A stretch of DNA of 64,000 bases from Billgrantia endophytica (GCF_002879615.1 NZ_PNRF01000037.1:186001-250000), one strand, 5' to 3'. Shown: positions 8,791-18,363, counted from the stretch's first letter. The notes: a model not told the origin generated them from the sequence alone. Program-made: numbers and translations.

Positions 8791-8921
8791 CTTTGCCAGA
8801 TCTGATCGATCCGGGCCCAGCCTCGAGAGCCCGACAGACGAAAACGGTATGATGGTGTGCCTTGCCATAGGGCGCCGCGCGGCTCGCCGGGCCCCCTCAT
8901 TGCCGAACAGGAAGCCGCTGG

Positions 8922-9782
8922 ATGCCACTTCGAGACCTGCTGCTGGGCCTGCTGATCGTCGCCATCTGGGCCCTGAACATCATCGTCATCAAACTGGGGG
9001 TCGAGGAGCTGCCACCCCTGCTGCTTACCACCCTTCGCTTTATCCTGGTCGCGGCTCTGCTCGTGCCCTTCCATCCAGTGGCCAGGCACCAGTTGCCCTT
9101 CCTGCTGTTGCTGTCGATGACCTTCGGCACGCTGCATTTCGCGTTGCTGTTCATCGGCCTGGGGCAGGCCGAGGCCGGTACCGGCGCGCTGCTGGTGCAG
9201 ATGGGAACGCCCTTCGCCACCCTGCTCGCGGTGATTTTCCTGGGCGAGCGTCTGAATGGCCGGCGCATGGTTGGTTTGGCGCTCTCTTTCGGCGGAGTGG
9301 TGATACTCGCCGGGGGGCCCAGCCTGCCCTCCCCGCTTCCCATGGCACTGCTACTGCTCAGCGCCCTGGGCTGGGCGGTGTCACAACTGCTGATCAAGCG
9401 TGGACCCAACATCGCCCCCATGGCACTGGCAGGCTGGGTGGCGCTATTCGCCATCCCCCAGGTGGGGCTCGGATCATGGTGGTTCGAGAGTGGCCAGATG
9501 GAAGCCATCGGCCAGGCCGGCTGGGCCGGCTGGGGAGCGGTTTTCTATACGGCGGTGATGTCGTCCATCGTTGCCTACGGCCTCTGGTACGGCCTGCTGC
9601 GGCGCCATCCGGTCAACCGACTGGCGCCTCTCAGCCTGTTGGTGCCGGTAGGAGCCGTGCTGCTTGGCGTGATCCTGCTGGGCGAGCACCTGAACGGCCA
9701 TATCCTCGCCGGGGGCGCGCTGGTCATCGCCGGGGTCGCTCTGATCGTCATACGGTTCAAACGCCGCAGTTCGGTATCGTGA
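8922..9782 (+). CDS. EamA/DMT-family transporter
   Basis: A 286-residue protein with ten hydrophobic segments arranged as two EamA repeats (about residues 5-135 and 147-278). Recognisable landmarks are the first-repeat end FATLLAVIFLGERLNGRRMVG and the second-repeat end GAVLLGVILLGEHLNGHIL, each typical of this family. These proteins export amino acids or metabolites; the closest-looking group is the EamA cysteine/O-acetylserine exporters, but the substrate is unassigned. It starts at ATG 8922 after AGGAAG. It stands alone on the plus strand, convergent with the DUF192 gene. Confidence 0.88.
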   Translation: MPLRDLLLGLLIVAIWALNIIVIKLGVEELPPLLLTTLRFILVAALLVPFHPVARHQLPFLLLLSMTFGTLHFALLFIGLGQAEAGTGALLVQMGTPFATLLAVIFLGERLNGRRMVGLALSFGGVVILAGGPSLPSPLPMALLLLSALGWAVSQLLIKRGPNIAPMALAGWVALFAIPQVGLGSWWFESGQMEAIGQAGWAGWGAVFYTAVMSSIVAYGLWYGLLRRHPVNRLAPLSLLVPVGAVLLGVILLGEHLNGHILAGGALVIAGVALIVIRFKRRSSVS

Positions 9783-9794
9783 GCCCAGCCGATG

Positions 9795-10343
9795 TCATTC
9801 GACCGACCTGGTCGTCACGCAACCCGCTGGCCGTCCCGGCCAGTCGACGCAGTCGCCTACGCCGATACCACGCTCGGTGAAATAGCCGGCATTGACCTCC
9901 AGCGCCGCCAGATAGCTCGCCCCGGCCAACGTGGCCGGGCAGTCCGCCGGGTTATCCGAGCGGCAGGGTTGCATGGTGTGGACCGCCGCAATACGCCCTT
10001 GCGAATCGATGAAAGCGATGTCCAGGGGGATGCGGGTACGATACATCCAGAAGCCGCTACCGGCCGGCTGGAGACGATCATAAACGAAGAGCATGCCCGC
10101 CTCCGGATCGAGGTGATCCCGATCCATCAGACCAAACTGGCGCTGGGCCGTCGTGCGTGCCATTTCCACCTCGAGACGGTGAGCCTCCCGCCCCGTCTCG
10201 ATGATCAGAGATTCGACCTCGAGATTCCCCGGAGGCTCGGCCGCGGCCGGCCAATACCAGGCCAGCATGACGATCATCAGCACTACCAGAGCGGACAGGG
10301 CCATTCGCATCGAGGATTTGTCCAAGTGATTCGAAGCCATCAT
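9795..10343 (-). CDS. DUF192 family exported/membrane-anchored protein
   Basis: The 182-residue product has a single N-terminal hydrophobic segment (about residues 15-32) and then a DUF192 domain with its hallmarks: RQFGLMDRDHL, GMLFVY, and FWMYRTRIPLDIAFID. The function of the family is unknown; most bacterial members are small periplasmic proteins. ATG 10343 (or the adjacent ATG 10340) follows GGAGAAGG; the frame is open further upstream without a signal sequence. It converges on the EamA gene with a gap of only 12 bp. Confidence 0.85.
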   Translation of the reverse strand: MMASNHLDKSSMRMALSALVVLMIVMLAWYWPAAAEPPGNLEVESLIIETGREAHRLEVEMARTTAQRQFGLMDRDHLDPEAGMLFVYDRLQPAGSGFWMYRTRIPLDIAFIDSQGRIAAVHTMQPCRSDNPADCPATLAGASYLAALEVNAGYFTERGIGVGDCVDWPGRPAGCVTTRSVE

Positions 10344-10432
10344 GACGGCACCTTCTCCAGTAAGCCTTGTCCGAAAAGTCGGCGTGCCGCGGGGCGAAGC
10401 GGCGGCCACGGTGGGCATGCCAGCCCCGGGGG

Positions 10433-11161
10433 TCAGCTCACCTCTTTCTGGCCGAGAATCTCCATCAGGTCAATACGCGTCTCCCGGGCACTGAGATCAA
10501 GCAGGTTTTCCAGCGCCAGCAGGTGGTCATGTATACAGCGCCTCGCCGCCTCTCCTTCTCCCCTCCCGAGATGGACGAGCAGCGCGGGGTGATCCTCCGC
10601 CAGGTAGCAACTCGAGAGACCGGCACGCTTGTAGAGCGCGATGACGATGGAGGTGCGCAGGATCAGGTCGGTGAGCATCGCGCCCAGAACCCGGTTGGGC
10701 GACTGGTCGGCGAGCAGATGGTGAATCGCCAACGAATGTTCGATACGGGCGGGTTCATCGCCACGGGCATGGGCCTCGGCCTCGTACTCCACGAGCGTGT
10801 CGATGGCGTCCAGCTGCGTGTCGGCGAGACGACCGGCCAGCAGTGCCACCACCTCGCCCTCCACCAGGCGGCGGGCACCGAAGGTCTCCCGAGTCTCCTC
10901 GATGCTCGGCGCCCGCACCCGCGCCACCTGATTCGGATGCTGGGTGACCACATGGTCGGCGGCCAGGCGAGTCAGTGCCTTGCGCACCACCGAACGGCTG
11001 ACACCGAAAATGTCACCCAGCGCCACCTCCGGCAGCCGGGTACCCGGCGGCAGGCGTTGCGTCAACACGGCATTACGCACCTTGTCGACGATGAATCGGT
11101 CGCTGATGCGCCCTCCCGCACGCGTCTCGGCGGCGACTTCCTCCTGCCAGGTACTGCTCAT
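10433..11161 (-). CDS. GntR-family transcriptional regulator, FCD subfamily
   Basis: A 242-residue regulator: N-terminal winged helix (LPEVALGDIFGVSRSVVRKAL) and an all-helical FCD ligand domain with the metal-binding type histidines in EHSLAIHHLLA, HPALLVHL and CIHDHL. FCD regulators usually sense organic acids. ATG 11161 is preceded by GGGAGAA. A TGTATACA palindrome lies 78 bp upstream, which suggests autoregulation, and the gene sits directly after pyk at the end of the glyoxylate operon, so it could control that operon. Confidence 0.9.
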   Translation of the reverse strand: MSSTWQEEVAAETRAGGRISDRFIVDKVRNAVLTQRLPPGTRLPEVALGDIFGVSRSVVRKALTRLAADHVVTQHPNQVARVRAPSIEETRETFGARRLVEGEVVALLAGRLADTQLDAIDTLVEYEAEAHARGDEPARIEHSLAIHHLLADQSPNRVLGAMLTDLILRTSIVIALYKRAGLSSCYLAEDHPALLVHLGRGEGEAARRCIHDHLLALENLLDLSARETRIDLMEILGQKEVS

Positions 11162-11237
11162 GGTACGGTTTCTCCCGTCTTCGTCATGAGAATACCTTCG
11201 CATGTTTGGTACAAGCTGGCCACACAAAGAGCGCTTT

Positions 11238-11248
11238 CTGTATACAAA
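11238..11248. promoter_or_regulatory. TGTATACA palindrome (candidate GntR operator)
   Basis: CTGTATACAAA lies between pyk and the GntR gene. It matches the TTGTATACAA-type element found repeatedly at 39-46 kb and near 28.7 kb. As it is upstream of a regulator gene of the right family, autoregulation is likely. Confidence 0.5.
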
Positions 11249-11259
11249 GCCATGTCGGC

Positions 11260-12747
11260 TTAGCCAGCCCGATGCCGTTCATTCACATCCAGTATCTTCA
11301 TCGTATTGGTTCCGCCATGGGCATCCATGTGATCGCCCCGGGTCAGAATGACATGATCCCCTGGCATGGCGATCCCCTGCTCCACCAGCAGCGCCAACGC
11401 CAGGTCATTGAGCTCCGCGGCTTCCATCTCGCTGGTGTCGAAGGGCAGCGAGACCACGCCGCGATAGAGCGCCATGCGCCGCTGCGCCACCGGGCTGTGG
11501 GCAAGCCCCACGATCGGCAGCCCTGAACGAATCCGCGAGGCGATCAGCGGCGTGTACCCCGTTGACGTCATGCAGGCAATGGCAGCCACCCCCGAGAGGT
11601 GGTTGGCGGCGTACATGGCCGACAGCGCGATGGTCTCGTCGATCTTCGAGAAACCCTCGTGGATGCGGTGACCGGACTCCTGGGCGATGCGTTCACGCTC
11701 GGCCCCCAGGCAGACCCGCTGCATGGCGTCGAGGGTCTCGACCGGGTAGTCGCCGGCGGCGGTCTCGGCGGACAACATCACCGCGTCGGTGCCGTCGAGC
11801 ACGGCGTTGGCCACGTCGAATACCTCGGCACGGGTGGGCAACGGCGAGCCGATCATCGACTCCATCATCTGGGTGGCGGTGATCACCGCCCGGTTGAGCG
11901 TGCGAGCGCGCTTGATGATGCGCTTCTGCGTACCGATCAGCTTGGCATCGCCGATCTCCACGCCAAGGTCGCCACGCGCCACCATCACCGCCTCGCTGGC
12001 TTCGATGATGCCATCCAGGGTCGCCTCGTCGGCCACCGCCTCGGCCCGCTCGAGCTTGGCGACGAGACCGATCTCGCGCCCGGCCTCGCCCAGGAGTTCC
12101 CGCGCCTCGTGCATGTCGGCGGCACTGCGGGGAAACGACACGGCCAGGTAGTCCACGCCGATATCGATGGCCTCCCTGAGGTCGGCACGGTCCTTTTCGG
12201 TGAGGGCCGGGGCCGAGAGCCCGCCGCCCTCCTTGTTGATGCCCTTGTTGTTGGAAAGCTTGCCGCCCACCGCCACCACGGTATGGATTTCCTGTCCCTG
12301 GACCTTTTCCACCACGAGCACCAGACGACCGTCATCGAGCAGCAGCCGGTCGCCGGTCGTCACGTCATCCACCAACTGCTTGTACTCGCAACCCACGCGC
12401 CGGGCACTGCCGGCTTCGGTATCCATGGCCATGTCGAGCACGAAGGGCTGGCCTTCCTCGAGCTCCACGGGGCCTTCCTTGAAGCGGGCGATACGGATCT
12501 TGGGCCCCTGCAGGTCGCCCAGCGCCGCCACACTCTTTCCCAGACGAGTGGCGATCTCGCGAACGGCGGCCAGGCGGCGGCGATGATCTTCCGGTGAGCC
12601 ATGGGAGAAGTTGAGTCGCACCACATCGACACCGGTTCGGATCATGGCCTCCAGCACACCGTCGCGGTCGCTGGCCGGCCCCAGGGTGGCAACGATCTTG
12701 GTACGACGAATGGGGGCGTGGATGGGGGCGTGGGGGGGAAGCGTCAT
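11260..12747 (-). CDS. pyk: pyruvate kinase
   Basis: A 495-residue pyruvate kinase, full length for the family. It contains the N-terminal [17 protein letters not shown], the [10 protein letters not shown] substrate loop, the signature [11 protein letters not shown], and [14 protein letters not shown], plus a C-terminal regulatory domain. It converts phosphoenolpyruvate to pyruvate with ATP formation. Its ATG overlaps the stop of the glycerate kinase gene by 4 bp (ATGA), so it is the last enzyme of the glyoxylate-glycerate operon: the kinase makes 2-phosphoglycerate, enolase from elsewhere makes PEP, and this enzyme completes the route. Confidence 0.96.
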   Translation of the reverse strand: MTLPPHAPIHAPIRRTKIVATLGPASDRDGVLEAMIRTGVDVVRLNFSHGSPEDHRRRLAAVREIATRLGKSVAALGDLQGPKIRIARFKEGPVELEEGQPFVLDMAMDTEAGSARRVGCEYKQLVDDVTTGDRLLLDDGRLVLVVEKVQGQEIHTVVAVGGKLSNNKGINKEGGGLSAPALTEKDRADLREAIDIGVDYLAVSFPRSAADMHEARELLGEAGREIGLVAKLERAEAVADEATLDGIIEASEAVMVARGDLGVEIGDAKLIGTQKRIIKRARTLNRAVITATQMMESMIGSPLPTRAEVFDVANAVLDGTDAVMLSAETAAGDYPVETLDAMQRVCLGAERERIAQESGHRIHEGFSKIDETIALSAMYAANHLSGVAAIACMTSTGYTPLIASRIRSGLPIVGLAHSPVAQRRMALYRGVVSLPFDTSEMEAAELNDLALALLVEQGIAMPGDHVILTRGDHMDAHGGTNTMKILDVNERHRAG

Positions 12748-14054
12748 GGTGTCCTCGGCAAGACCAGAATGGCACGGAAATCGTTGACGTTGGTGCGTGT
12801 CGGCCCGGTGACGATGAGCCGGTCCAGCGTCTCGAAGAAAGTATACGCGTCGTTGCGTGACAGGTAATCGGCGGGATCGAGGCCGAGTTCGCGGGCACGG
12901 GCCCAGTCGCCGGGGACGAACAGTGCACCGGCATTGTCCTCGGAGCCGTCGATTCCGTCGGTGTCGATGGCGAGGGCATGGATGCCTTCCGTGCCTTCGA
13001 GGGCCTCGTACAGGCCCAGCAGGTACTCCACGTTGCGCCCGCCACGCCCTTCGCCACGCACGGTGACACTGGTCTCGCCGCCGGAAAGGATCAGCAGCGG
13101 AGCATCGACCCGATCGCGCTCGTCGAGCGCCAGGCGCGCATGGGCCCGGCCCAGCTCGCGCGCCTCGCCTTCCAGGTCGTCACCCAGCACATGCACCGTC
13201 AGGCCGGCCTTCCCGGCAGCCTGCCTGGCCGCTTCGAGGGCATCGTGCGCCCTGGCCAGCACGACACTGTCGTCCCGGGCGAAATCCTCATCCCGGGGAG
13301 CGGGCGCGCGCCGGCTCTCCTGCAGATGGCGGCGCACGTTGTCCGGAATGGCAATGGCGTACCGCTCGAGTACCGCCAGGGCATCGGCCGGGGTCGAGGC
13401 ATCGGGCAGGGTCGGCCCGGAGGCGATCAGCGACGGTTCGTCGCCGGGCACATCCGAGATCAGCCAGGTCACCACCTGGGCGGGATGCGCCGCCGCCGCC
13501 AGCCGCCCCCCCTTGATGGAAGAAAGGTGACGCCGCACGATATTGATCCGGCTGATCGGCGCGCCGCAGCGCAGCAGCTCACGGTTGATCGCCTGCTTGT
13601 CGGCCAGGGTGATGCCCGGAGCCGGCAGCGTCATCAATGCGGAACCGCCACCGGAGATCAGCCCGATCACCCTGTCCCGGGACGACAGGCCCTCGACCGC
13701 CTCGAGCATGCGTCGAGCGGCCTTCTCTCCGAGGTCATCCGGCATCGGGTGCGAGGCTTCCAGCACCTCGATGACGGCACAGTCGGCGCCATGACCGTAG
13801 CGAGTCACCACCAGGCCGGAGAGCGCCGCATCGGGACAACGCGCCTGCCAGGCACGTTCCAGCGCCGCCGCCATGGAGGCGGCGGCCTTGCCCGCGCCGA
13901 CGACGACGGTACGTCCCGGCGGTGGGTCGGGCAGCAGGTCGGCCACCAGGGTGTCGGGGTGCACGGCGGAAATGGCGGTGCTGGCCAGGTCATGCAGCCA
14001 GGCGGCAACATCCACCGTGTGATCGAAAGGGGGGAGAGAAGCAGGGGCTTGCAT
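12744..14054 (-). CDS. ttuD: glycerate 2-kinase (GckA/TtuD, MOFRL family)
   Basis: A 436-residue glycerate kinase of the DUF4147/MOFRL type, often mis-annotated as hydroxypyruvate reductase. The N-terminal domain has [13 protein letters not shown] and [16 protein letters not shown]; the C-terminal MOFRL domain has [20 protein letters not shown] and [18 protein letters not shown]. It phosphorylates D-glycerate to 2-phosphoglycerate. ATG 14054 (GAGG upstream) is preferred to longer frames, which start in unrelated Arg-rich sequence. A roughly 200-bp spacer with two strong hairpins separates it from glxR. Confidence 0.9.
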   Translation of the reverse strand: MQAPASLPPFDHTVDVAAWLHDLASTAISAVHPDTLVADLLPDPPPGRTVVVGAGKAAASMAAALERAWQARCPDAALSGLVVTRYGHGADCAVIEVLEASHPMPDDLGEKAARRMLEAVEGLSSRDRVIGLISGGGSALMTLPAPGITLADKQAINRELLRCGAPISRINIVRRHLSSIKGGRLAAAAHPAQVVTWLISDVPGDEPSLIASGPTLPDASTPADALAVLERYAIAIPDNVRRHLQESRRAPAPRDEDFARDDSVVLARAHDALEAARQAAGKAGLTVHVLGDDLEGEARELGRAHARLALDERDRVDAPLLILSGGETSVTVRGEGRGGRNVEYLLGLYEALEGTEGIHALAIDTDGIDGSEDNAGALFVPGDWARARELGLDPADYLSRNDAYTFFETLDRLIVTGPTRTNVNDFRAILVLPRTP

Positions 14055-14183
14055 TGGTGACACCTCGCAGCGGGGCCGATACCCGTTCGACGGTAGCAGC
14101 AGGGAGAGGGTAAAAAAAGCCCGACGGCGAGCGGCTTTCAGCCGGAGCCCCGCCACCGGGCCAAAGGCCACAAACGCGTGGCC

Positions 14184-14240
14184 AGGCGGGCGACGACCCG
14201 ACGCCCGCCTCAAGGGAAGTTTCAATAGGCTGAACTTCCC
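14184..14240. repeat. Two tandem hairpins in the glxR-ttuD spacer
   Basis: AGGCGGGCG/CGCCCGCCT (14184-14192 with 14202-14210) is followed at once by GGGAAGTT/AACTTCCC (14214-14221 with 14233-14240). Neither has a clear run of T, so they look like RNA-processing or partial-attenuation structures rather than a full terminator. The rest of the 14055-14255 spacer holds no gene. Confidence 0.55.
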
Positions 14241-14255
14241 CAGGGAACCGCTTTT

Positions 14256-15140
14256 CTAGCGACCGATCTCGTGATCCGCCAGCGCCTCCAGGGCACGCAG
14301 GATGCCGGCGTGATCCCAATCGGCCCCGCCATGGGCGGCGCAGGCCTGGAACAGCTGCTGGGCGTTGGCCGTGCCCGGCAGCGACAGGTTCAGGCTACGC
14401 GCGCCCTCCAGGGCCAGGTTGAGGTCCTTCTGGTGCAGGCGAATGCGGAACCCCGGGTCGAAGGTACGCTTGATCATGCGTTCGCCGTGCACGTCGAGGA
14501 TCTTCGACTGGGCGAGGCCCCCGAGCAGCGATTCACGCACCTTGGCCACGTCGGCACCGGCCTTCGAGGCGAACAGCAGGCCCTCGGCCACCGCTTCGAT
14601 GGTCAGGGCCACCACGATCTGGTTGGCCACCTTGCAGGTCTGCCCGGCACCGTGACCGCCGATATGGGTAATGGTCTTGCCCATCACCTCGAGGATCGGC
14701 CGGGCCCGCTCGAAGCCCTCCTCGGTCGCACCCACCATGATGGTCAGGGCCGCATTGATGGCTCCCCCTTCGCCGCCGGAGACCGGCGCATCGACATACT
14801 CCCCCCCGGCCTCGTGGATGCGCTTGGCGAAACCCTGGGTGGCGATGGGCGCGATCGAGCTCATGTCGATCACCAGGGTACCGGGCCTGAGCCCCTCGAC
14901 GATGCCATTCTCGCCGAACAGCACCGTTTCGACGTCCGGGGTGTCCGGCACCATGGTGATGATGACGTCGGAAGCCTCGGCCACCGCCTTCGGGTCGGCG
15001 GCCACCTTGGCGCCCTTCTCGGCCAGGGTGGCGTCGAGGGTGCCGCGCTTGACGGTAACGAGTTCGTGGCCGGCATCCAGCAGATGCCCCGCCATGGGGC
15101 GACCCATGATGCCGAGGCCAATGAAACCGATCTTGCTCAT
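14256..15140 (-). CDS. glxR: 2-hydroxy-3-oxopropionate (tartronate semialdehyde) reductase
   Basis: A 294-residue beta-hydroxyacid dehydrogenase. The dinucleotide motif GFIGLGIMGRPMAGHLL opens the protein, DAPVSGGEGGA is the substrate-binding signature (about residue 120), and the catalytic lysine lies in TCKVANQIVV. It reduces tartronate semialdehyde from Gcl to D-glycerate. ATG 15140 follows AGGAG at seven bases. It lies between hyi and glycerate kinase in the operon, as in the pseudomonad glyoxylate carboligase clusters. Confidence 0.93.
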   Translation of the reverse strand: MSKIGFIGLGIMGRPMAGHLLDAGHELVTVKRGTLDATLAEKGAKVAADPKAVAEASDVIITMVPDTPDVETVLFGENGIVEGLRPGTLVIDMSSIAPIATQGFAKRIHEAGGEYVDAPVSGGEGGAINAALTIMVGATEEGFERARPILEVMGKTITHIGGHGAGQTCKVANQIVVALTIEAVAEGLLFASKAGADVAKVRESLLGGLAQSKILDVHGERMIKRTFDPGFRIRLHQKDLNLALEGARSLNLSLPGTANAQQLFQACAAHGGADWDHAGILRALEALADHEIGR

Positions 15141-15217
15141 GATATGTCTCCTGTCTGGCTTGTTATTGATGTCGCCTAAGCAACCACTCCGGAAGCAATT
15201 GCTCGTTGGTATCCGGG

Positions 15218-15330
15218 CGGGCGGCGGGGACCGGTCGCAGAGGAGGTCTTTTGCCAATGGATGGCAAAAGTAGCGCCCAGGGATGGGTTCACAGCGCCTC
15301 CTCGCAGACCGGTCGCCGACGCCCCCGCGC
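15218..15330. repeat. Long palindromic intergenic repeat, copy 1
   Basis: The element fills most of the glxR-hyi spacer. It has a 37-base core (15271-15307) that is found exactly, in the reverse orientation, at 16200-16236. Next to the core is a 9-bp hairpin CTTTTGCCA/TGGCAAAAG (15248-15256 with 15262-15270), and outside both are arms that pair imperfectly (ACCGGTC and AGGAGG/CCTCCT). Folded, it would be one elongated hairpin of about 110 bases. I recall similar short repeats between genes in Halomonas genomes but cannot check that here. Confidence 0.8.
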
Positions 15331-15350
15331 CCAGTACCGTGGCCTGCTGC

Positions 15351-16130
15351 TCAGTTCAGCGCCCGATCCAGCCAGCCCAGCCCCTCTTTCGTCGTCGTGG
15401 CCGGCTTGTACTCGCAGCCGATCCAACCGCTGTAGCCCAGCCGGTCGAGATGGTCGAACAGGAAGGGGTAGTGGATCTCGCCGGTGCCGGGCTCGTGGCG
15501 CCCCGGGTTGTCGGCCAGTTGCACGTGGGCGATGCGTTCCAGGTGCTTCTCGATGGTGGGCGCCAGGTCTCCTTCCATGATCTGCATATGATAGATGTCG
15601 TACTGCAGCTTGAGGTTGTCGCTGCCCACCTCGTCGAAGATCGCCAGCGCCTGTTCGGTGCGGTTGAGGAAGAAACCGGGGATGTCGCGGGTGTTGATCG
15701 GCTCGGCCAGCAGCAGGATGCCGGCGGCCTCGAGCGTCTCGGCGGCATAGCGCAGGTTCTCCACCAGGGTGCGCCGCGCCTGATCCTCGCTCACGCCTTG
15801 CGGCTGGATGCCGGCCAGGCAGTTGACCTGCTTGCAGCCCAGCACCGTGGCGTAGTCGATGGCTTGCTCGACCCCGGCGCGAAACTCCTCCACCCGGTCC
15901 GGATGGCAGGCGATGCCACGCTCACCGGCGCCCCAGTCACCGGCCGGCAGGTTGTGCAGCACCTGGGTGAGGTCGTGCTCGTCGAGGCGCGCCTTGAGTT
16001 CAGTGGCCGGGTAGTCGTAGGGAAAGAGGTACTCGACGCCCTTGAAGCCGGCGTCGGCGGCGGCCTTGAAGCGGTCGAGGAAATCCTCCTCGGTGAACAG
16101 CATGCTGAGGTTGGCGGCAAACTTGGGCAT
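15351..16130 (-). CDS. hyi: hydroxypyruvate isomerase
   Basis: A 259-residue TIM-barrel protein of the AP-endonuclease-2/xylose isomerase fold, with the Hyi landmarks FAANLSMLFTE, LLLAEPINTRDIPGFFL (metal-binding Glu), LQYDIYHMQIMEGD, HVQLADNPGRHEPGTGEI and GWIGCEYKP. It interconverts hydroxypyruvate and tartronate semialdehyde. ATG 16130 follows AAGGAG. It is flanked on both sides by copies of the same hairpin repeat in opposite orientation. Confidence 0.94.
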   Translation of the reverse strand: MPKFAANLSMLFTEEDFLDRFKAAADAGFKGVEYLFPYDYPATELKARLDEHDLTQVLHNLPAGDWGAGERGIACHPDRVEEFRAGVEQAIDYATVLGCKQVNCLAGIQPQGVSEDQARRTLVENLRYAAETLEAAGILLLAEPINTRDIPGFFLNRTEQALAIFDEVGSDNLKLQYDIYHMQIMEGDLAPTIEKHLERIAHVQLADNPGRHEPGTGEIHYPFLFDHLDRLGYSGWIGCEYKPATTTKEGLGWLDRALN

Positions 16131-16177
16131 GGTTTGACTCCTTGGGTCGTGGCCAGGACTCGCGCTGTGCTGTCAGA

Positions 16178-16292
16178 CGGGGCTGCCCCGGCGATAGGAC
16201 TGCGAGGAGGCGCTGTGAACCCATCCCTGGGCGCTACCTTCGCCATCCATGGCGAAGGACCTCCTCTACGTCCTGTCCCCGGTGCCCCTCGG
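16178..16292. repeat. Long palindromic intergenic repeat, copy 2 (inverted relative to copy 1)
   Basis: The 37-base core at 16200-16236 is the exact reverse complement of 15271-15307. The adjoining hairpin is CCTTCGCCA/TGGCGAAGG (16237-16258): compared with copy 1 two base pairs have changed on both sides (T-A to C-G), so pairing is kept. The outer arms (GGGGC with GCCCC; TAGGAC with GTCCTG) also pair but differ in sequence from copy 1. Confidence 0.8.
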
Positions 16293-16338
16293 CGCGGCCT
16301 GCCAATCAATCGAAACGGTGTAATCCCGCGGCGTTTTC

Positions 16339-18114
16339 CTAGGTGAGCTGAGTGATCGAAGTGGGCGCATCCGCCCCCTCGTCGGCCAGCGCCTCGAACT
16401 CGTTGATGGCGTCGAGGTCGGTGCCCATGGCAATGTTGGTCACCCGTTCCAGGATGATCTCGACCACCACCGGCACGCGATGCTCGGCCATCAGCTCGCG
16501 GGCCCTCGTGAAGGCGGGGGCGATCTCGTCGGGCCGGGTGACACGCAGCGCCTTGCAGCCGAGCCCCTCGACCACCGAGACGTGATCGACGCCGTAATCG
16601 TTGATCTCCGGACAGTTGATGTTCTCGAAGGAGAGCTGCACGCAGTAGTCCATGTCGAAGCCGCGCTGGGCCTGGCGGATCAAGCCCAGGTAGGAGTTGT
16701 TCACCAGCACGTGGATATAGGGCAGCCGGAACTGCGCTCCGACCGCCAGTTCCTCGACCATGAACTGGAAATCGTAGTCACCGGAGAGCGCGACCACCTG
16801 GGCGTCCGGATCGGCACGGCAAACGCCCAGTGCCGCCGGGATCGTCCAGCCCAGAGGACCCGCCTGGCCGCAGTTGATCCAATGCCGTGGCTGGTAGGTG
16901 TGAAGGAACTGGGCGCCGGCGATCTGCGACAGGCCGATGGTGCTGACATAGCGGGTGTTCCTGCCGAAGACCCTGTTCATCTCCTCGTAGACCCGCTGCG
17001 GCTTGACCGGCACGTCGTCGAAATGCGTCTTGCGCAGCAGCGTGCGCTTGCGTTCCTGGCATGCTTCGGCCCACTCGCTGCGATCCTTCAGCCTGCCGGC
17101 TTCCTTCCATTCCCTGGCCACCTCGATGAACAGGGCCAGTGCCGCCTTGGCATCGGAGACGATGCCGTAGTCGGGGCCGAAGATACGCCCGATCTGGGTC
17201 GGCTCGATATCCACGTGGACGAATTTGCGCCCGCGAGTATAGGTCTCGATATTGCCCGTGTGGCGATTCGCCCAGCGGTTGCCGATACCCAACACGAAGT
17301 CGGACGCCAGCAGGGTCGCGTTGCCGTAACGATGAGAGGTCTGCAGCCCCACCATGCCGGCCATCAGCGGGTGGTCGTCCGGGATGGTGCCCCACCCCAT
17401 CAGCGTCGGGATCACCGGCACACCGGTCAGCTCGGCGAATTCTGTCAGCAGATCGCTGGCATCGGCGTTGATGATCCCCCCGCCGGCGACGAGCAGCGGC
17501 CGCTCCGATTCATTGAGCATCGCAATGGCCTTCTCGACCTGGGCACGCGAAGCGCCGGGCTTGTAGGCCGGCAGCGGCTCGTAGGTATCGGGGTCGAACT
17601 CGATCTCGCTCATCTGCACGTCGATGGGCAGGTCGATCAGGACCGGACCGGGGCGCGAGGAGCGCATCAGTTGGAAGGCCTGCTGGAAGGCGCGCGGCAC
17701 CTGGGCCGGCTCCAGCACGGTAACGGCCCACTTGGTGACCGGACCGGCAATGGCCTGGATATCCACCGCCTGGAAATCCTCCTTGTGCAGCTTGGCGCGG
17801 GGCGCCTGGCCGGTAATGCACAGGATGGGAATCGAATCGGCGGTAGCCGAGTAGAGGCCGGTGATCATATCGGTACCGGCGGGGCCGGATGTCCCGATAC
17901 AGACCCCGATGTTACCGGCCCTGGTCCGGGTGTAACCCTCGGCCATGTGCGAGGCGCCCTCCACGTGCCGGGCCAGCAGGTGATCGATGCCGCCGACCTT
18001 GCGCATGGCGGCATAGAAGGGATTGATGGCGGCGCCGGGAACACCGAAGGCAACGTCGACGCCTTCCTTCCTGAGCACGTGAACGGCGGCTTCTGCTGCG
18101 GTCATGCGAGCCAT
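16339..18114 (-). CDS. gcl: glyoxylate carboligase (tartronate-semialdehyde synthase)
   Basis: A 591-residue thiamine-diphosphate enzyme that joins two glyoxylates to tartronate semialdehyde and CO2. The diagnostic replacement of the usual ThDP-activating glutamate by valine is visible: [13 protein letters not shown], with Val51. The ThDP/Mg motif is [12 protein letters not shown] with the following [12 protein letters not shown] 18114 has GGAGG at good spacing. First gene of the gcl-hyi-glxR-ttuD-pyk series; glyoxylate would come from ureidoglycolate lyase (allA) and other sources. Two IclR-type boxes lie upstream. Confidence 0.97.
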   Translation of the reverse strand: MARMTAAEAAVHVLRKEGVDVAFGVPGAAINPFYAAMRKVGGIDHLLARHVEGASHMAEGYTRTRAGNIGVCIGTSGPAGTDMITGLYSATADSIPILCITGQAPRAKLHKEDFQAVDIQAIAGPVTKWAVTVLEPAQVPRAFQQAFQLMRSSRPGPVLIDLPIDVQMSEIEFDPDTYEPLPAYKPGASRAQVEKAIAMLNESERPLLVAGGGIINADASDLLTEFAELTGVPVIPTLMGWGTIPDDHPLMAGMVGLQTSHRYGNATLLASDFVLGIGNRWANRHTGNIETYTRGRKFVHVDIEPTQIGRIFGPDYGIVSDAKAALALFIEVAREWKEAGRLKDRSEWAEACQERKRTLLRKTHFDDVPVKPQRVYEEMNRVFGRNTRYVSTIGLSQIAGAQFLHTYQPRHWINCGQAGPLGWTIPAALGVCRADPDAQVVALSGDYDFQFMVEELAVGAQFRLPYIHVLVNNSYLGLIRQAQRGFDMDYCVQLSFENINCPEINDYGVDHVSVVEGLGCKALRVTRPDEIAPAFTRARELMAEHRVPVVVEIILERVTNIAMGTDLDAINEFEALADEGADAPTSITQLT

Positions 18115-18146
18115 GATGCATCCTCCAGTGAGAGGTTTTTATTTTT

Positions 18147-18219
18147 TGGAAAATATTTCTGTATATGGAGACTAGGCTTGGCGTCCCAAGGCGTCAAGAT
18201 TTCATGGAAAATATTTTCA
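18147..18219. promoter_or_regulatory. Pair of TGGAAAATATTT boxes upstream of gcl
   Basis: TGGAAAATATTTCT (18147-18160) and TGGAAAATATTTTCA (18205-18219) lie 58 bp apart in a very A+T-rich promoter region. The second contains the perfect palindrome GAAAATATTTTC. Both resemble the IclR-family operator TGGAAATNATTTCCA known from IclR, the family to which AllR, the E. coli repressor of gcl, belongs. No IclR-family gene is in the window. Confidence 0.55.
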
Positions 18220-18238
18220 TATATTTTTTCGAACAGAA

Positions 18239-18272
18239 AACGACCCAGGCAATGTCAGTCACCTGGGTCGTT
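18239..18272 (-). terminator. Terminator after the amino-acid ABC operon
   Basis: AACGACCCAGG pairs with CCTGGGTCGTT (11 bp stem, 12-base loop). Read on the minus strand it is followed by TTTTC, so it ends transcripts of the ABC operon before the gcl promoter. Confidence 0.75.
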
Positions 18273-18363
18273 ATTGGCTCGCCAGAAGCCGCAACAGAAG
18301 GTCAGCCGGGGAGGACTCGATGGCTGTGTTGCATCTCCACAAACGTGCCTCCCCCAGGAACGC

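Larger units (their letters stand above)
8543..8921. promoter_or_regulatory. Divergent intergenic region between a TRAP operon and a DMT transporter
   Basis: This 379-bp gap separates the minus-strand binding protein gene from the plus-strand transporter gene. It contains an A+T-rich block (about 8690-8765) unlike the surrounding coding DNA, and two copies of a 12-base element. It must hold both promoters. I see no gene in it. Confidence 0.6.
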
